This document shows, in pieces, positions 43,924 to 55,434 of a DNA stretch of 64,000 nt; the first letter of the stretch is position 1, and every line of letters begins with the position of its first letter. The translations under genes and the position numbers were made by a program. The notes under the pieces are model-generated. The model saw only the letters and a program-made list of their open reading frames with translations. It searched no databases and was not told where the DNA came from. Location of the stretch: the NCBI RefSeq assembly GCF_017464355.1, contig NZ_JAFUAG010000017.1, positions 182,526 to 246,525 on the forward strand. The letters run 5' to 3'. The DNA comes from Ruminococcus sp. GTDB lineage: Bacteria; Bacillota; Clostridia; Oscillospirales; Ruminococcaceae.

Positions 43924-44631
43924 ATGTTTGAAACTGACAGAAAAATATACTGCTCGCAGATGCGTGAGGGCAACGTTATGGGCAACAGCGGCATTATCGA
44001 CCTGCTGCAGGATACCTCAGACCTGCACCTGATGAACCATCCTGTACTGGCACCCTTTTTCAGGGAAACAGGCAGCGTCATGTTCCTGACCAACAGGCAG
44101 GTGGATATAGTAAGACGTCCCGGGTACGGCGAGCAGGTGCATACCAAGACCTGGACCTATGAGCTGAACCGTATGTACGGTTTCAGAAACACCATTATCC
44201 TCGGGGAAAAGGGCGACATCTGTGTCAGGAGCATTGCGGGCGGTGCTTTTATGGATCTCAAAAACGGCAGACCCATGCGGGTGTCCGCCGACCTGATAGC
44301 ACAGGTGAAGGTCTATGATAAGCTGGATATGGAATATCTTCCCAGAAAAATAGCCATACCCCGGGGCGTGCCTGCTGTCAGCTGCCAGGTGCCCATAAGG
44401 CGCAGCGACATCGATATGAACGACCATGTGAACAATGCCAGATACCTGGATATCACCGATGAGCTGTTCGATGAATGCCGAAATGCAAAGCGGCTGCGGG
44501 TGGAGTACAAAATGCCCGCCAAAAGGGGAGATATCGTCTTTGCCGACAGATACGACACCGACAGCGGCTGTGTGGTGGTGCTGAGAGATGAGGGCGGAAA
44601 GGTCTACTGCACCGTGGAATACACCCTCTGA
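43924..44631 (+). CDS. Acyl-ACP thioesterase
   Basis: Hydrolyses acyl-ACP to release free fatty acids. The 235-residue protein has two hotdog folds like plant FatA/FatB and their Clostridia relatives. The catalytic region DIDMNDHVNNARYLDITDE matches the N-x-H-x-NN pattern of the family's second domain. The first domain includes TDRKIYCSQMREGN and TWTYELNRMYGFRN. It probably adjusts membrane or product fatty acids. It lies 71 bases after the BY-kinase gene, with GGAG upstream of the ATG. Confidence 0.85.
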   Translation: MFETDRKIYCSQMREGNVMGNSGIIDLLQDTSDLHLMNHPVLAPFFRETGSVMFLTNRQVDIVRRPGYGEQVHTKTWTYELNRMYGFRNTIILGEKGDICVRSIAGGAFMDLKNGRPMRVSADLIAQVKVYDKLDMEYLPRKIAIPRGVPAVSCQVPIRRSDIDMNDHVNNARYLDITDELFDECRNAKRLRVEYKMPAKRGDIVFADRYDTDSGCVVVLRDEGGKVYCTVEYTL

Positions 44632-44652
44632 GATAAGCAGGAGGAGAACAGC

Positions 44653-44976
44653 ATGAGAGGACTTCGCAACCTGAGCATAGCGCTGATAATGGTGCTGCTG
44701 TTCACGCTGGCAATGGTGGTCATAGGGGCGCTTTCCCGCGGGGTAAGGGCAGGCAAGGTGGACCCCCGCCTGCTGGCAGGCGCTGTAACAGGGCTCACAG
44801 CAGTGCTGGTCATTGCGGTGTTTGCGGCGCTGATAAGGCTGGTACACAAGCACAAAAAGCATAGGGAGCAGGCAAGCTCCGCTGATATACTGGCTGAGAT
44901 AATAGCCATGAAAGAACCCGAAAAAAATCAGGAAAAGGAGAATGGTGACCATGACAGAAATGACCGAAAAGCTTAA
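44653..44976 (+). CDS. Small two-helix membrane protein
   Basis: A 107-residue protein with two membrane helices (about 8-28 and 42-62), a His/Lys-rich segment (VHKHKKHRE) and an acidic, charged tail. No family is recognised. It starts 21 bases after the thioesterase stop, with AGGAGG upstream, and its 3' end overlaps the purine nucleoside phosphorylase start by 26 bases, so all three genes are probably one operon. Confidence 0.6.
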   Translation: MRGLRNLSIALIMVLLFTLAMVVIGALSRGVRAGKVDPRLLAGAVTGLTAVLVIAVFAALIRLVHKHKKHREQASSADILAEIIAMKEPEKNQEKENGDHDRNDRKA

Positions 44977-45772
44977 CAGGGCAGCCGAATACATTAAGGC
45001 TCACGCAGGGCTGGTTCCTGAGGTGGGCATAGTTCTCGGTTCGGGGCTGGGCGACCTGGCTGACCGTGCCGAGGTATCCAGCATAGTTGACTACGCTGAT
45101 ATCCCCGAATTTCCCCGTTCTACCGCTGAGGGGCATAAGGGCAGGTTCGTTTTCGGGAGGATAGGCGGCACCCCCGTGGTCATCATGCAGGGCAGGGTGC
45201 ATTACTATGAGGGCTACGATATGCAGCAGGTCATCATGCCCACCAGGGTCATGGCGCTCATCGGAGTAAAGACATTGCTGCTGACCAATGCCTCGGGTGG
45301 TATCGACCGCAGCTTCGGGGCAGGGGATCTCATGCTGCTCACCGACCACATTGCGGCCTTCGTGCCTAACCCCCTCATCGGCAAAAACCCCGATGAACTT
45401 GGCACCCGCTTCCCTGATATGAGCGAGGTCTATGACCTGGGTCTGCGGGAAAAGTCGCTTGCAGCGGCGGATAAGCTGGGCATTGAGCTCAGGCAGGGGG
45501 TGTACTGCCAGCTGACAGGCCCCTCCTACGAGACTCCCGCTGAGGTGCGTATGCTGGATATGCTGGGTGCTGACGCAGTAGGTATGTCCACCGCCGTGGA
45601 AGCTATCGCTGCCCGCCACATGGGGCTTAAGGTCTGCGGAGTTTCGGTGGTGACAAACCCCGCTTCGGGCATTTCGGAAACTCCCCTTGACCACGAGGAA
45701 GTCAAGGTGCAGGCGGCAGCTGCGGCAGTAAGGCTGGGTCAGCTGCTGGAGGAGCTTATAAAGAATATATAG
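44951..45772 (+). CDS. punA: Purine nucleoside phosphorylase (trimeric type)
   Basis: Splits inosine and guanosine with phosphate to free base and ribose 1-phosphate. The 273-residue length fits the low-molecular-weight trimeric class. Motifs are GIVLGSGLGDLAD, EGHKGRF, the phosphate/ribose region MQGRVHYYEGY, LTNASGGID, SYETPAEVRML, AVGMSTAVEAI and VVTNPASGIS. The ATG at 44951 lies 10 bases after AGGAG; an ATG at 44942 would touch that site. The reading frame overlaps the preceding small membrane gene. B. subtilis calls the equivalent gene pupG. Confidence 0.93.
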   Translation: MTEMTEKLNRAAEYIKAHAGLVPEVGIVLGSGLGDLADRAEVSSIVDYADIPEFPRSTAEGHKGRFVFGRIGGTPVVIMQGRVHYYEGYDMQQVIMPTRVMALIGVKTLLLTNASGGIDRSFGAGDLMLLTDHIAAFVPNPLIGKNPDELGTRFPDMSEVYDLGLREKSLAAADKLGIELRQGVYCQLTGPSYETPAEVRMLDMLGADAVGMSTAVEAIAARHMGLKVCGVSVVTNPASGISETPLDHEEVKVQAAAAAVRLGQLLEELIKNI

Positions 45773-45900
45773 TTCTACCCTTTGCACAATGGGCGCCCCC
45801 TGTTTCGGACGGAACTTGTGCTTTCTGCTGAAAAGAAATAATTCCCAGAAGAATCCAGGCTGAACAGTTGTGCGAAGTCTGCTTGCGATAACAAAAAATT

Positions 45901-45940
45901 AAGGGCTTTGTTGTGAGTTTTCCACAACAGAGCCCTTCTT
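45901..45940 (+). terminator. Probable terminator after punA
   Basis: AAGGGCT-TT-GTTGTG pairs with CACAAC-AG-AGCCCTT; the T-rich tail CTTCTT is modest. It lies 130 bases after the stop; the preceding bases show no gene. Confidence 0.6.
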
Positions 45941-45960
45941 CATATCCTCAAACGGGAAGT

Positions 45961-45989
45961 TTGCAAACCCCCGAAAAATGTGCTATATT
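45961..45989 (+). promoter_or_regulatory. Sigma-A promoter of the ECF S-component gene
   Basis: TTGCAA (45961-45966), a 17-base spacer, TATATT (45984-45989). Confidence 0.75.
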
Positions 45990-46026
45990 CAAATCATAGA
46001 AAATTACTGTGAAAAGAGGAAACGCT

Positions 46027-46569
46027 ATGACAGCAGCAAGAACATCAGACACCAGAAAACTTCGAGATCTGACATTTTCGGGGATATTCGCAGGCCTTAT
46101 CTACGTTATGACAGCCTACGTCCATGTGCCCACGGGGGCAGGCTACACCCATGCAGGGGACGGCCTGATATTCCTGGCGGCCTGCCTGCTGCCCTCACCC
46201 TATGCCGCCGCTGCCGCTGCGGTGGGCGGGGCGCTGGCGGACGGTCTCAGCGGGTTTGCCGTGTGGCTGCCTGCAACTATCATCATCAAGGCGGTGACGA
46301 CCCTGTACTTTTCCACGAAGTCTGATAAAATAATAACAAAGCGGAACATCGCAGCCCTGCTGCCCGCCCTTGTCACCTGCGTGGCAGGCTACAGCCTCTA
46401 TCAGGGGATATTCATGTCGGGTCATGTAAGCACCGCCGCTCTTGCCGCAGCCTTCGCCCAGACCCCTGCCTACTGCATACAGATTGCCGCCAGCTCGGTG
46501 CTGTTCATCTTTCTGGGAATAGTTCTGGACAGAATGCGCTTCAAGGCACGGTACTTCCCGAAGCACTGA
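46027..46569 (+). CDS. ECF transporter S component (TIGR04002-like)
   Basis: A 180-residue integral membrane substrate-binding subunit of an energy-coupling-factor vitamin transporter. It has about five to six hydrophobic helices and the typical SGIFAGLIYVMTAYV start and loop HAGDGLIFLAACLLPSPYA. The ligand is unknown; related S components bind small vitamins. It has no neighbouring ECF ATPases, so it must share an energising module encoded elsewhere. AGAGGA precedes the ATG at 46027; the frame extends 6 codons further without a better site. Confidence 0.82.
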   Translation: MTAARTSDTRKLRDLTFSGIFAGLIYVMTAYVHVPTGAGYTHAGDGLIFLAACLLPSPYAAAAAAVGGALADGLSGFAVWLPATIIIKAVTTLYFSTKSDKIITKRNIAALLPALVTCVAGYSLYQGIFMSGHVSTAALAAAFAQTPAYCIQIAASSVLFIFLGIVLDRMRFKARYFPKH

Positions 46570-46579
46570 TCTGCGAGTC

Positions 46580-49582
<3,003 letters not shown>

Positions 49583-49655
49583 TTACCACATTATCCCCCT
49601 TTTGGCAATAAACAATTTTAGCAGCTTTCCCATGATTTATATAACAATATGAACA

Positions 49656-51947
49656 TCACACTTCCGTCATCTTCGCCTTTCGGGCTATCACGGGCTTCCC
49701 GTCCTTTATGCACAGGCACAGGTCTTTCCCGTCTCCCGAGAGTATGCTGTCGCACAACAGGTCCTCCGCCTCCTGCTCGACGTACCGCCTTATGTCACGG
49801 GCGCTGCCCTTTTCTTTCAGGCACCTGTCCGCCGCATGGGCAGGGCATTCAGGGGAGATATGCAGGCTGCACCCCAGAGCCGCCGCCCTTTCGGCCAGCT
49901 TTTCAAATTCAAGCCCCGCAATGCTGCAAAGGCTCTGAAAGTCCAGCCCCTCAAACACTATCAGCCCGTCCATGCGGTTCATAAGCTCAGGGGATATGAG
50001 CCGCTTTACCGCCTTTTCAATGCCCTTTTTGGGAATGCTGCCTCCCTCATGGCCGAAGCCTGCTGTCTTTTCGGCGGCAAGCTCTGCTGCGCCTGCATTG
50101 GTGGTGAGTATGATGATAAGCTCCGAAAGGTCAGCGCTCCTGCCGTTACTGTCCGTTATAACGCCCTCTTCCAGCATTTGCAGAAGAATGTTCAGCACAT
50201 CACGGTGGGCTTTTTCTATCTCATCGAAGAGCAGTACCCCGCAGGGGGTCTTCCGTATCAGTTCGATGAGCCTGCCGCCCTCCTCATAGCCCACATAGCC
50301 CGCAGGCGCCCCCAGCAGTTTGGCCGCGCTGTGAGCCTCCATATACTCGCTCATGTCCAGGCGGATAAGGCTGCCCTCGCCGTAAAGGGTATCTGCCAGT
50401 TCACGGGCAAGGAGGGTCTTGCCCACCCCCGCAGCCCCTGCAAATATAAAAGCCCCCACAGGCCGCCTGCCCCGTGTGAGCCCCAGCCTGCGCCTTTTTA
50501 CCGCCCGCACTACCGCCGCCACAGCAGCCCTCTGGCCGATGACTTTGCGGTTCAGCCTTTCTTCGAGATGTGTGAGCCTTTCCCGCTGCTCACCCTCAGC
50601 CCCCTTGCAGCATATGCCCGTGCTGCGCTCAATGACCTCTTCCAGAGTTTCACAGCTAAGCTCCGTCCGCCTGCGTGCCATGGATATGGCGTCCAGGTAC
50701 TCGCCCCTGTCAGCTTCCCCCGCCAGATATCTCTCAAAGGCACGGTCAAGGTCCCTGTTCACGGCGGCGGCCAGCTTGCGGGCGCTGCAGGCCTCGTCCA
50801 GCAGGTCTATGGCCTTGTCGGGGAAGTGCCTTTGCCGCATATACCGCCCGCTGAGTTTTACCGCCTGTCGGCAGACCTCCTCGCTTATGCTTATGCCGTG
50901 GAAGCCCTCCAGCCTGTCTTTCAGCCCCATGAGCATGGCGCAGGCTGTGTCCTCGTCGGGCTCGGCCACTATGACCTTTGTAAAGCGCCTGTCCATGGCG
51001 GCGTCTTTTTCTATGGTCCTGCGGTACTCCTCAAAGGTGGTCGCCCCGATGACCTGCACCCTGCCCCTGGCAAGCCCAGGTTTAAGAATGTTTGCCGCGT
51101 CTATGGCACCCTCGGCCGCCCCTGCCCCCATGATGTTGTGCAGCTCATCTATAAAGAGTATGATGTTCCCCGCCTGCTCGGCTTCATCAAGGCAGGCTTT
51201 CAGCCTTTCCTCAAAATCTCCGCGATATTTCGCCCCTGCCAGCAGCAGTGCCATGTCCAGGGAGAATATCCGCTTCTGCGCCAGCTGCTTAGGCACACCG
51301 CCCGATATCATCTTCACCGCCAGACCCTCCACCAGCGCCGTTTTGCCCACACCTGCCTCGCCTACCAGACAAGGGTCGTTCTTCTGCCGCCTGCACAGTA
51401 TCTCCATGACCCGCCGCAGCTCCCTGTCACGGCCGATAAGGGGGTCAAAGCCCTGGCATACAACAGGGTCGGTAAGCTCTCTGCCGTACCGCGAAAGGGT
51501 CTTCATGCGGGGCTGTCCCATGCTCCCGCAGAGCTTTCCGCCCCGACTCAGGCATTCGGCAGCTATGCGCTTTTCGTCCGCCCCCAGCCTGCGTATTATG
51601 GCAACAGCACAGCTGTCACTGCACCGCATGATACCCGCCAGAAGATGTTCACTGCCTGTGCTGCCCCCTGCTGTAAGGGCGGCATTCTCTATGGCACGGC
51701 GGACGTTCGGTGTGCAGGCGCTGTCATCTATGATACAGGGTGTGCCCCTGCCTATCAGCTCATCTGCCTCCGCCGAGACTTTTTCAAAGCTTATCCCGTG
51801 CCTTTCCAGCACAGCCTCCGCCGCCCCGCCGCAGCCTGCCAGCGCCAGCAGAAGATGCTCCGTGCCGAGATAAGTGTGCCCCCGCTGTCCCGCCAGAACT
51901 GCCGCCCTGTGCAGTACAGCCTTGTATATATCGGTATATCTGTCCAT
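49656..51947 (-). CDS. ClpC/ClpA-type AAA+ unfoldase
   Basis: A 763-residue Hsp100 ATPase. Two Clp-N repeats span about 1-135 (GHTYLGTEHLLLAL, GSTGSEHLLAGIM). AAA-1 has Walker A GEAGVGKT (196-203) and Walker B ILFIDELHN; AAA-2 has Walker A GAAGVGKT (504-511) and Walker B VLLFDEIEK. The region between AAA-1 and AAA-2 is short and lacks the helical middle domain of canonical ClpC/ClpB. A TAGFG segment is in the place of the ClpP-contact IGF loop. GGAGGTG precedes the ATG at 51947. It lies beside sporulation genes; whether it works with ClpP or is spore-specific is unknown. Confidence 0.88.
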   Translation of the reverse strand: MDRYTDIYKAVLHRAAVLAGQRGHTYLGTEHLLLALAGCGGAAEAVLERHGISFEKVSAEADELIGRGTPCIIDDSACTPNVRRAIENAALTAGGSTGSEHLLAGIMRCSDSCAVAIIRRLGADEKRIAAECLSRGGKLCGSMGQPRMKTLSRYGRELTDPVVCQGFDPLIGRDRELRRVMEILCRRQKNDPCLVGEAGVGKTALVEGLAVKMISGGVPKQLAQKRIFSLDMALLLAGAKYRGDFEERLKACLDEAEQAGNIILFIDELHNIMGAGAAEGAIDAANILKPGLARGRVQVIGATTFEEYRRTIEKDAAMDRRFTKVIVAEPDEDTACAMLMGLKDRLEGFHGISISEEVCRQAVKLSGRYMRQRHFPDKAIDLLDEACSARKLAAAVNRDLDRAFERYLAGEADRGEYLDAISMARRRTELSCETLEEVIERSTGICCKGAEGEQRERLTHLEERLNRKVIGQRAAVAAVVRAVKRRRLGLTRGRRPVGAFIFAGAAGVGKTLLARELADTLYGEGSLIRLDMSEYMEAHSAAKLLGAPAGYVGYEEGGRLIELIRKTPCGVLLFDEIEKAHRDVLNILLQMLEEGVITDSNGRSADLSELIIILTTNAGAAELAAEKTAGFGHEGGSIPKKGIEKAVKRLISPELMNRMDGLIVFEGLDFQSLCSIAGLEFEKLAERAAALGCSLHISPECPAHAADRCLKEKGSARDIRRYVEQEAEDLLCDSILSGDGKDLCLCIKDGKPVIARKAKMTEV

Positions 51948-52028
51948 ACTTGTAAAAACACCTCCACAGGGAGTATTGCCCCTGTCCCCCTGCTTATTCA
52001 AAAAACTGTGTCACTTCTGCGTCGTCAG

Positions 52029-52036
52029 CATAATAT
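52029..52036 (+). promoter_or_regulatory. Possible mother-cell -10 element
   Basis: CATAATAT, identical to the -10 octamer of the sigma-E-like promoter upstream of sipL, lies 50 bases before the Cys-rich peptide gene. No matching -35 was found, so this is tentative. Confidence 0.3.
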
Positions 52037-52086
52037 GTACCATAAGGCTCACGCAGCCTTAAATAAAACTCAAAGGAGAATTTACT

Positions 52087-52203
52087 ATGAATTTCGGAAA
52101 CAACTACTGGTTCATCATCATTCTTATCCTCATCATCGGCATGGCAGGCTGCGGCTGCAATTTCGGGTGCGGCTGCAATAACAGCGGCTGCGGCTGCGGC
52201 TGA
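52087..52203 (+). CDS. 38-residue Cys/Gly-rich membrane peptide (YjcZ-like)
   Basis: A short gene with AAAGGAG 8 bases before the ATG. The peptide starts MNFGNNYW, has one very hydrophobic helix (FIIILILIIG) and ends in a Gly/Cys tail with GCGCNFGCGCNN-type repeats (8 cysteines in the last 17 residues). The hydrophobic end resembles small YjcZ-family sporulation peptides, which have a Gly-rich head and an ILLIIV-type tail, although here the Gly/Cys part is C-terminal. It lies between spoIVA and the Clp gene on the opposite strand. A spore-coat or forespore-membrane role is inferred from location only. Confidence 0.65.
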   Translation: MNFGNNYWFIIILILIIGMAGCGCNFGCGCNNSGCGCG

Positions 52204-52240
52204 TGACAGACGGGCGGGCTTTCCCGCCTGTACATAGCCG

Positions 52241-53716
52241 CTACAGTATCAGACATATCAGCCCCGAGCAGCCCTCGTTTATCATGCGCCCTATGGTCTC
52301 CCTGAGCCTCATGCGGGCGTCGTCGGGCAGCTTTGCAAGCTTGGTGTAAAGCCCCTCGCTGACCAGTTCGTGGAGGGATTTCCCGAAGATGTTCGACTCC
52401 CAGATCTTGTCGGGGTCCTTCTCAAAATCGTTCATCATGTACATCACCAGCTCCTCGGACTGCTTTTCGCTGCCCACAATGGGGGCTACCTCGGTGTTTA
52501 TCTCGGTGCGCACCAGATGTATGGCAGGGGCCTGGGCTTTCAGCCTTATGCCGTACTTGCCCCCCTGCCTGATTATCTCGGGCTCTTCAAGGCTCAGCTC
52601 TGCCAGCTCGGGCATGACTATGCCGTAGCCCGTCTGCTCCATCTGCTCAATGGCGTCACGGTATTTTGCGAAGCGCCTGCGTATCTCCACCAGCTCCAGT
52701 ATGCGGGGCAGAAGTTCGTTCTCGCCCTTTATCTCCAGCCCTGTGACTTCCCCTATGACACGGAAGAAAAGCTCGCTCTGCAGCCTTGCTTCTATGACAG
52801 CTGTGCCGCTGCCCGCGTCTATGCTCTTCACCCCGCACTGCTCCACATATTCACAGCTGCCTATGACCTCTGCACAGGCCGTTATCTGCCGAAGAGTCTG
52901 CACACCCTCGGCGGCCCGGCGTATGTGGGAGAATATGGCCTCCTTCAGCCAGTGCCCCCCCGGGAGGGTGTTCACCCATTCGGGCATGGCTATGCCTATC
53001 TCCCGCACGGGGAAGGAGTAGAGTATGTTTGCCATAATGCCCCTTATGTCCTCCTCGGTGAGTTCAAGGCAGTTCACCGCCATGACCTCGGTGCCGTATT
53101 TTTCGCTGAGCCTTCTGCAAAGCTCACGGGTGGGGGCGCTTTCGGGCTCGGCAGAATTCAGCAGCACCACAAAGGGCTTGTCGATAGCTTTAAGCTCGCT
53201 GATGACCCTTTCCTCCGCCTCCTCGTATTCGTCACGGGGCAACTCGGTGAAGCTGCCGTCGGCAGTCATTACCAGCCCTATGGTGGAATGCTCGGTGATG
53301 ACCTTGCGGGTGCCTACCTCGGCGGCCATGTTGAAAGGTATCTCTGTATCGAACCAGGGCGTCATGACCATTCGGGGTGCCTCCTCCTCGATGTACCCCT
53401 GTGCCGAGGGTATTATGTACCCCACACAGTCTATGAGCCGCACCGAGAACTTCGCCCCGCCCTCCAGGGTAATGCTGACAGCTTCCTCGGGTATGAACTT
53501 TGGCTCGGTGGTCATTATGGTGCGTCCCCCTGCGGACTGGGGCAGTTCGTCCTGCGCCCTTTCCCTGCGGTATTCGCTGTCTATGTTCGGTATGACCAGC
53601 TGCTCCATGAACCGCTTTATAAACGTGGATTTCCCCGTCCTCACAGGGCCTGCCACCCCGATGTATATGTCGCCCCCCGTTCTTCTGGCTATGTCGGTGT
53701 AGATGTCTGTATTCAC
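52241..53716 (-). CDS. spoIVA: Stage IV sporulation protein A (spore coat ATPase)
   Basis: The ATPase that polymerises on the outer forespore membrane to form the coat basement layer. The 491-residue protein has the unusual Walker A GVAGPVRTGKST (20-31), LIDCVGYIIPSAQGY (Walker B/switch), ITEHSTIGLVMTADGSF, and the conserved C-terminus ending CSGLICLIL, close to the tail that contacts SpoVM in Bacillus. It starts 15 bases after the sipL gene; the two products are direct partners in C. difficile. It shows that the organism carries at least part of the endospore programme. Confidence 0.96.
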   Translation of the reverse strand: MNTDIYTDIARRTGGDIYIGVAGPVRTGKSTFIKRFMEQLVIPNIDSEYRRERAQDELPQSAGGRTIMTTEPKFIPEEAVSITLEGGAKFSVRLIDCVGYIIPSAQGYIEEEAPRMVMTPWFDTEIPFNMAAEVGTRKVITEHSTIGLVMTADGSFTELPRDEYEEAEERVISELKAIDKPFVVLLNSAEPESAPTRELCRRLSEKYGTEVMAVNCLELTEEDIRGIMANILYSFPVREIGIAMPEWVNTLPGGHWLKEAIFSHIRRAAEGVQTLRQITACAEVIGSCEYVEQCGVKSIDAGSGTAVIEARLQSELFFRVIGEVTGLEIKGENELLPRILELVEIRRRFAKYRDAIEQMEQTGYGIVMPELAELSLEEPEIIRQGGKYGIRLKAQAPAIHLVRTEINTEVAPIVGSEKQSEELVMYMMNDFEKDPDKIWESNIFGKSLHELVSEGLYTKLAKLPDDARMRLRETIGRMINEGCSGLICLIL

Positions 53717-53731
53717 GGTCTGACCCTCCTG

Positions 53732-55276
53732 TCATGCATTGTGTATTATTATCAGCCTGCCGCCGCCGACGGTGTCTGTGTCTTCGGCAAGCTCGTTGTC
53801 TTCCATAATTGCCTCCACCGAGGTACGGCAGCGCTTGGCTATATCCCAGATGTCCTCGCCCTCACCGCACCTGCAAAGCCTGATGGCACAGCTGCGGTCT
53901 TTGTTCAGGGGCTTCTCCCTGTCAAGCTTTATGCCGCCGACAAGCTTTGTGCCGCCGCCCCCTGTCACCCTGTACATAAGGCGGATATCAGCCCTTGCCC
54001 GTATGCTGCCGCCCTCACCCAGATAGTAGGAGCAGCCCGTCACCTCCGCTGAGGCTTCGCTTATCTGTCCCCCCTCGGGAAGACTTACCTCGGCTTCATA
54101 GGCACACTGCCCCTCGGTGCAGAAAATGCCGCCCTCACTGCCCTCGCCCAGGACATGGCAGCTGACGTTCCCCGTGAGCCTGTATCTGCCCTCTTCACAG
54201 ACTATGGCGGGCTTGGTGCATTCACCACAGCAGTCGTGTATCTGTCCCACGGTGCCGTCAGGGGCACTGAGGGTGCATTCCGCCGCCGCTGTCAGCCGTA
54301 CAGTATCACCCGTGGGGGCAGGTATGCTTACGTAGCCCTCAGCCTCGCATTCGTATGCCGTGGAGAAAACGTCCGTAACGGCCGCCCCTGTGCCGTACTT
54401 TTCCGCTGTGCAGTATACGTTCAGGTCAAGTTCCCATTCGGCGGTCTTTTCCTCGCCCTTGCCCGCCGTGAAGGTGCAGCCCGCAGGGGTCACTGCTGCA
54501 TTCACCGTGAAGCTGTCGTCCACACCGTCCATGTCTATTATCTGGCTGAAGGGCAGGGTGAAGCGCAGGTCGTCAACGCTGTCCTCCCCCGACTTGTCAA
54601 TGCAGGCGTACAGCACCGTAAGCTCAGCCTCCCCCTTGACAGCCAGCTTGCCCGCCACACAGCGGCATTCGCTGGAAGTTATGACACAGCCCGTGCGCAG
54701 CACAGCCCCCGCCGCAGGTTTATCCTCTGGCAGGGAGGTCTGCTGTATGACCGTTACCCGCTTTGAGGCGAACAGCCGTTTTACGGGGTAAGTGACCGTC
54801 TGCCTGCGCAGCTGTATGCCGCAGCCGCTGCCCCCTGTTATCACTGTCTGCCCGCTGTTGCAGAGGACCTTCACTGCTGCGCATACGGTGCCTTTCACAT
54901 CTATCCGCCTGCTGCCCTTGGCACGGCAGCTTATCCCCCGCAGGGAAAGCTCTATGCGCACCTCGGGGTCGGGGCAGCTCTCCGTAAGCTCCAGCGCGCG
55001 GGAAAGGTCTATGTCCTGCTCAATGCAGTTTATGCGCCTGCTGCCCTCGGTCAGGTAAAGCACCCTCACTGTCACCGTAAGCTCAAAGCAAAGCTTGTCG
55101 GCGGAAATAGTCTGGCTGTCAAGCCTCGGCTCTGCGGTACACCTGAGTATGCGGAAGACATCGGGGAAATGATCAGGCAGGACAATGTCCCTTTCCAGCC
55201 CAAGCTCCGCCGTGGTATCGAGCAGTTTTCGGGTGACGCACACCCTGTCTGTCGTAAGCCTGAGTTCATCGTTCAT
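53732..55276 (-). CDS. sipL: SipL-like DUF3794/LysM spore coat morphogenetic protein
   Basis: A 514-residue protein with SPOCS (DUF3794) beta-rich repeats over most of its length (LGLERDIVLPDHFPDVFRIL; VTVIQQTSLPEDKPAAGAVL) and a C-terminal LysM domain (about 468-514; GEGEDIWDIAKRCRTSVEAI, GGRLIIIHNA). In C. difficile SipL, the LysM domain binds SpoIVA to fix the coat to the forespore. Here the gene directly precedes spoIVA (15-base gap), which supports the same role. It has no signal peptide, as expected for a mother-cell protein. A sigma-E-like promoter lies upstream. GGAGG precedes the ATG. Confidence 0.92.
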   Translation of the reverse strand: MNDELRLTTDRVCVTRKLLDTTAELGLERDIVLPDHFPDVFRILRCTAEPRLDSQTISADKLCFELTVTVRVLYLTEGSRRINCIEQDIDLSRALELTESCPDPEVRIELSLRGISCRAKGSRRIDVKGTVCAAVKVLCNSGQTVITGGSGCGIQLRRQTVTYPVKRLFASKRVTVIQQTSLPEDKPAAGAVLRTGCVITSSECRCVAGKLAVKGEAELTVLYACIDKSGEDSVDDLRFTLPFSQIIDMDGVDDSFTVNAAVTPAGCTFTAGKGEEKTAEWELDLNVYCTAEKYGTGAAVTDVFSTAYECEAEGYVSIPAPTGDTVRLTAAAECTLSAPDGTVGQIHDCCGECTKPAIVCEEGRYRLTGNVSCHVLGEGSEGGIFCTEGQCAYEAEVSLPEGGQISEASAEVTGCSYYLGEGGSIRARADIRLMYRVTGGGGTKLVGGIKLDREKPLNKDRSCAIRLCRCGEGEDIWDIAKRCRTSVEAIMEDNELAEDTDTVGGGRLIIIHNA

Positions 55277-55317
55277 AAAAGTAACCTCCTTTTTCTCCTG
55301 TCGGGTCTGCTAAGACC

Positions 55318-55346
55318 ATATTATGTGCCTTTTGCGCCGAATATGC
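55318..55346 (-). promoter_or_regulatory. Sigma-E-like sporulation promoter of sipL-spoIVA
   Basis: On the minus strand: GCATATT (55346-55340), a 14-base spacer, CATAATAT (55325-55318), 41 bases before sipL. The -35 matches the Bacillus/Clostridium sigma-E consensus KMATATT exactly and the -10 matches CATACAMT at 6 of 8 positions. Confidence 0.7.
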
Positions 55347-55355
55347 ACCCCGCAC

Positions 55356-55384
55356 TTGACAAGGGGAGAAAAATAGGTTATAAT
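55356..55384 (+). promoter_or_regulatory. Sigma-A promoter of the Rrf2 gene
   Basis: TTGACA (55356-55361), a 17-base spacer, TATAAT (55379-55384), 50 bases before the start; it is back-to-back with the sipL promoter. Confidence 0.88.
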
Positions 55385-55434
55385 AAACTCATAGTTCAGC
55401 CATAGGATTACTACAAACTGATTAGGAGGGCACA

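Noticed and set aside
49836-52181. A 781-codon plus-strand open frame
   Set aside because: It is antisense to the Clp-type ATPase, whose motifs are complete; the plus frame has odd composition and no family features.
52370-54052. A 560-codon plus-strand open frame spanning two genes
   Set aside because: It is antisense across both spoIVA and sipL and crosses their junction, so it cannot be real alongside two well-identified proteins.
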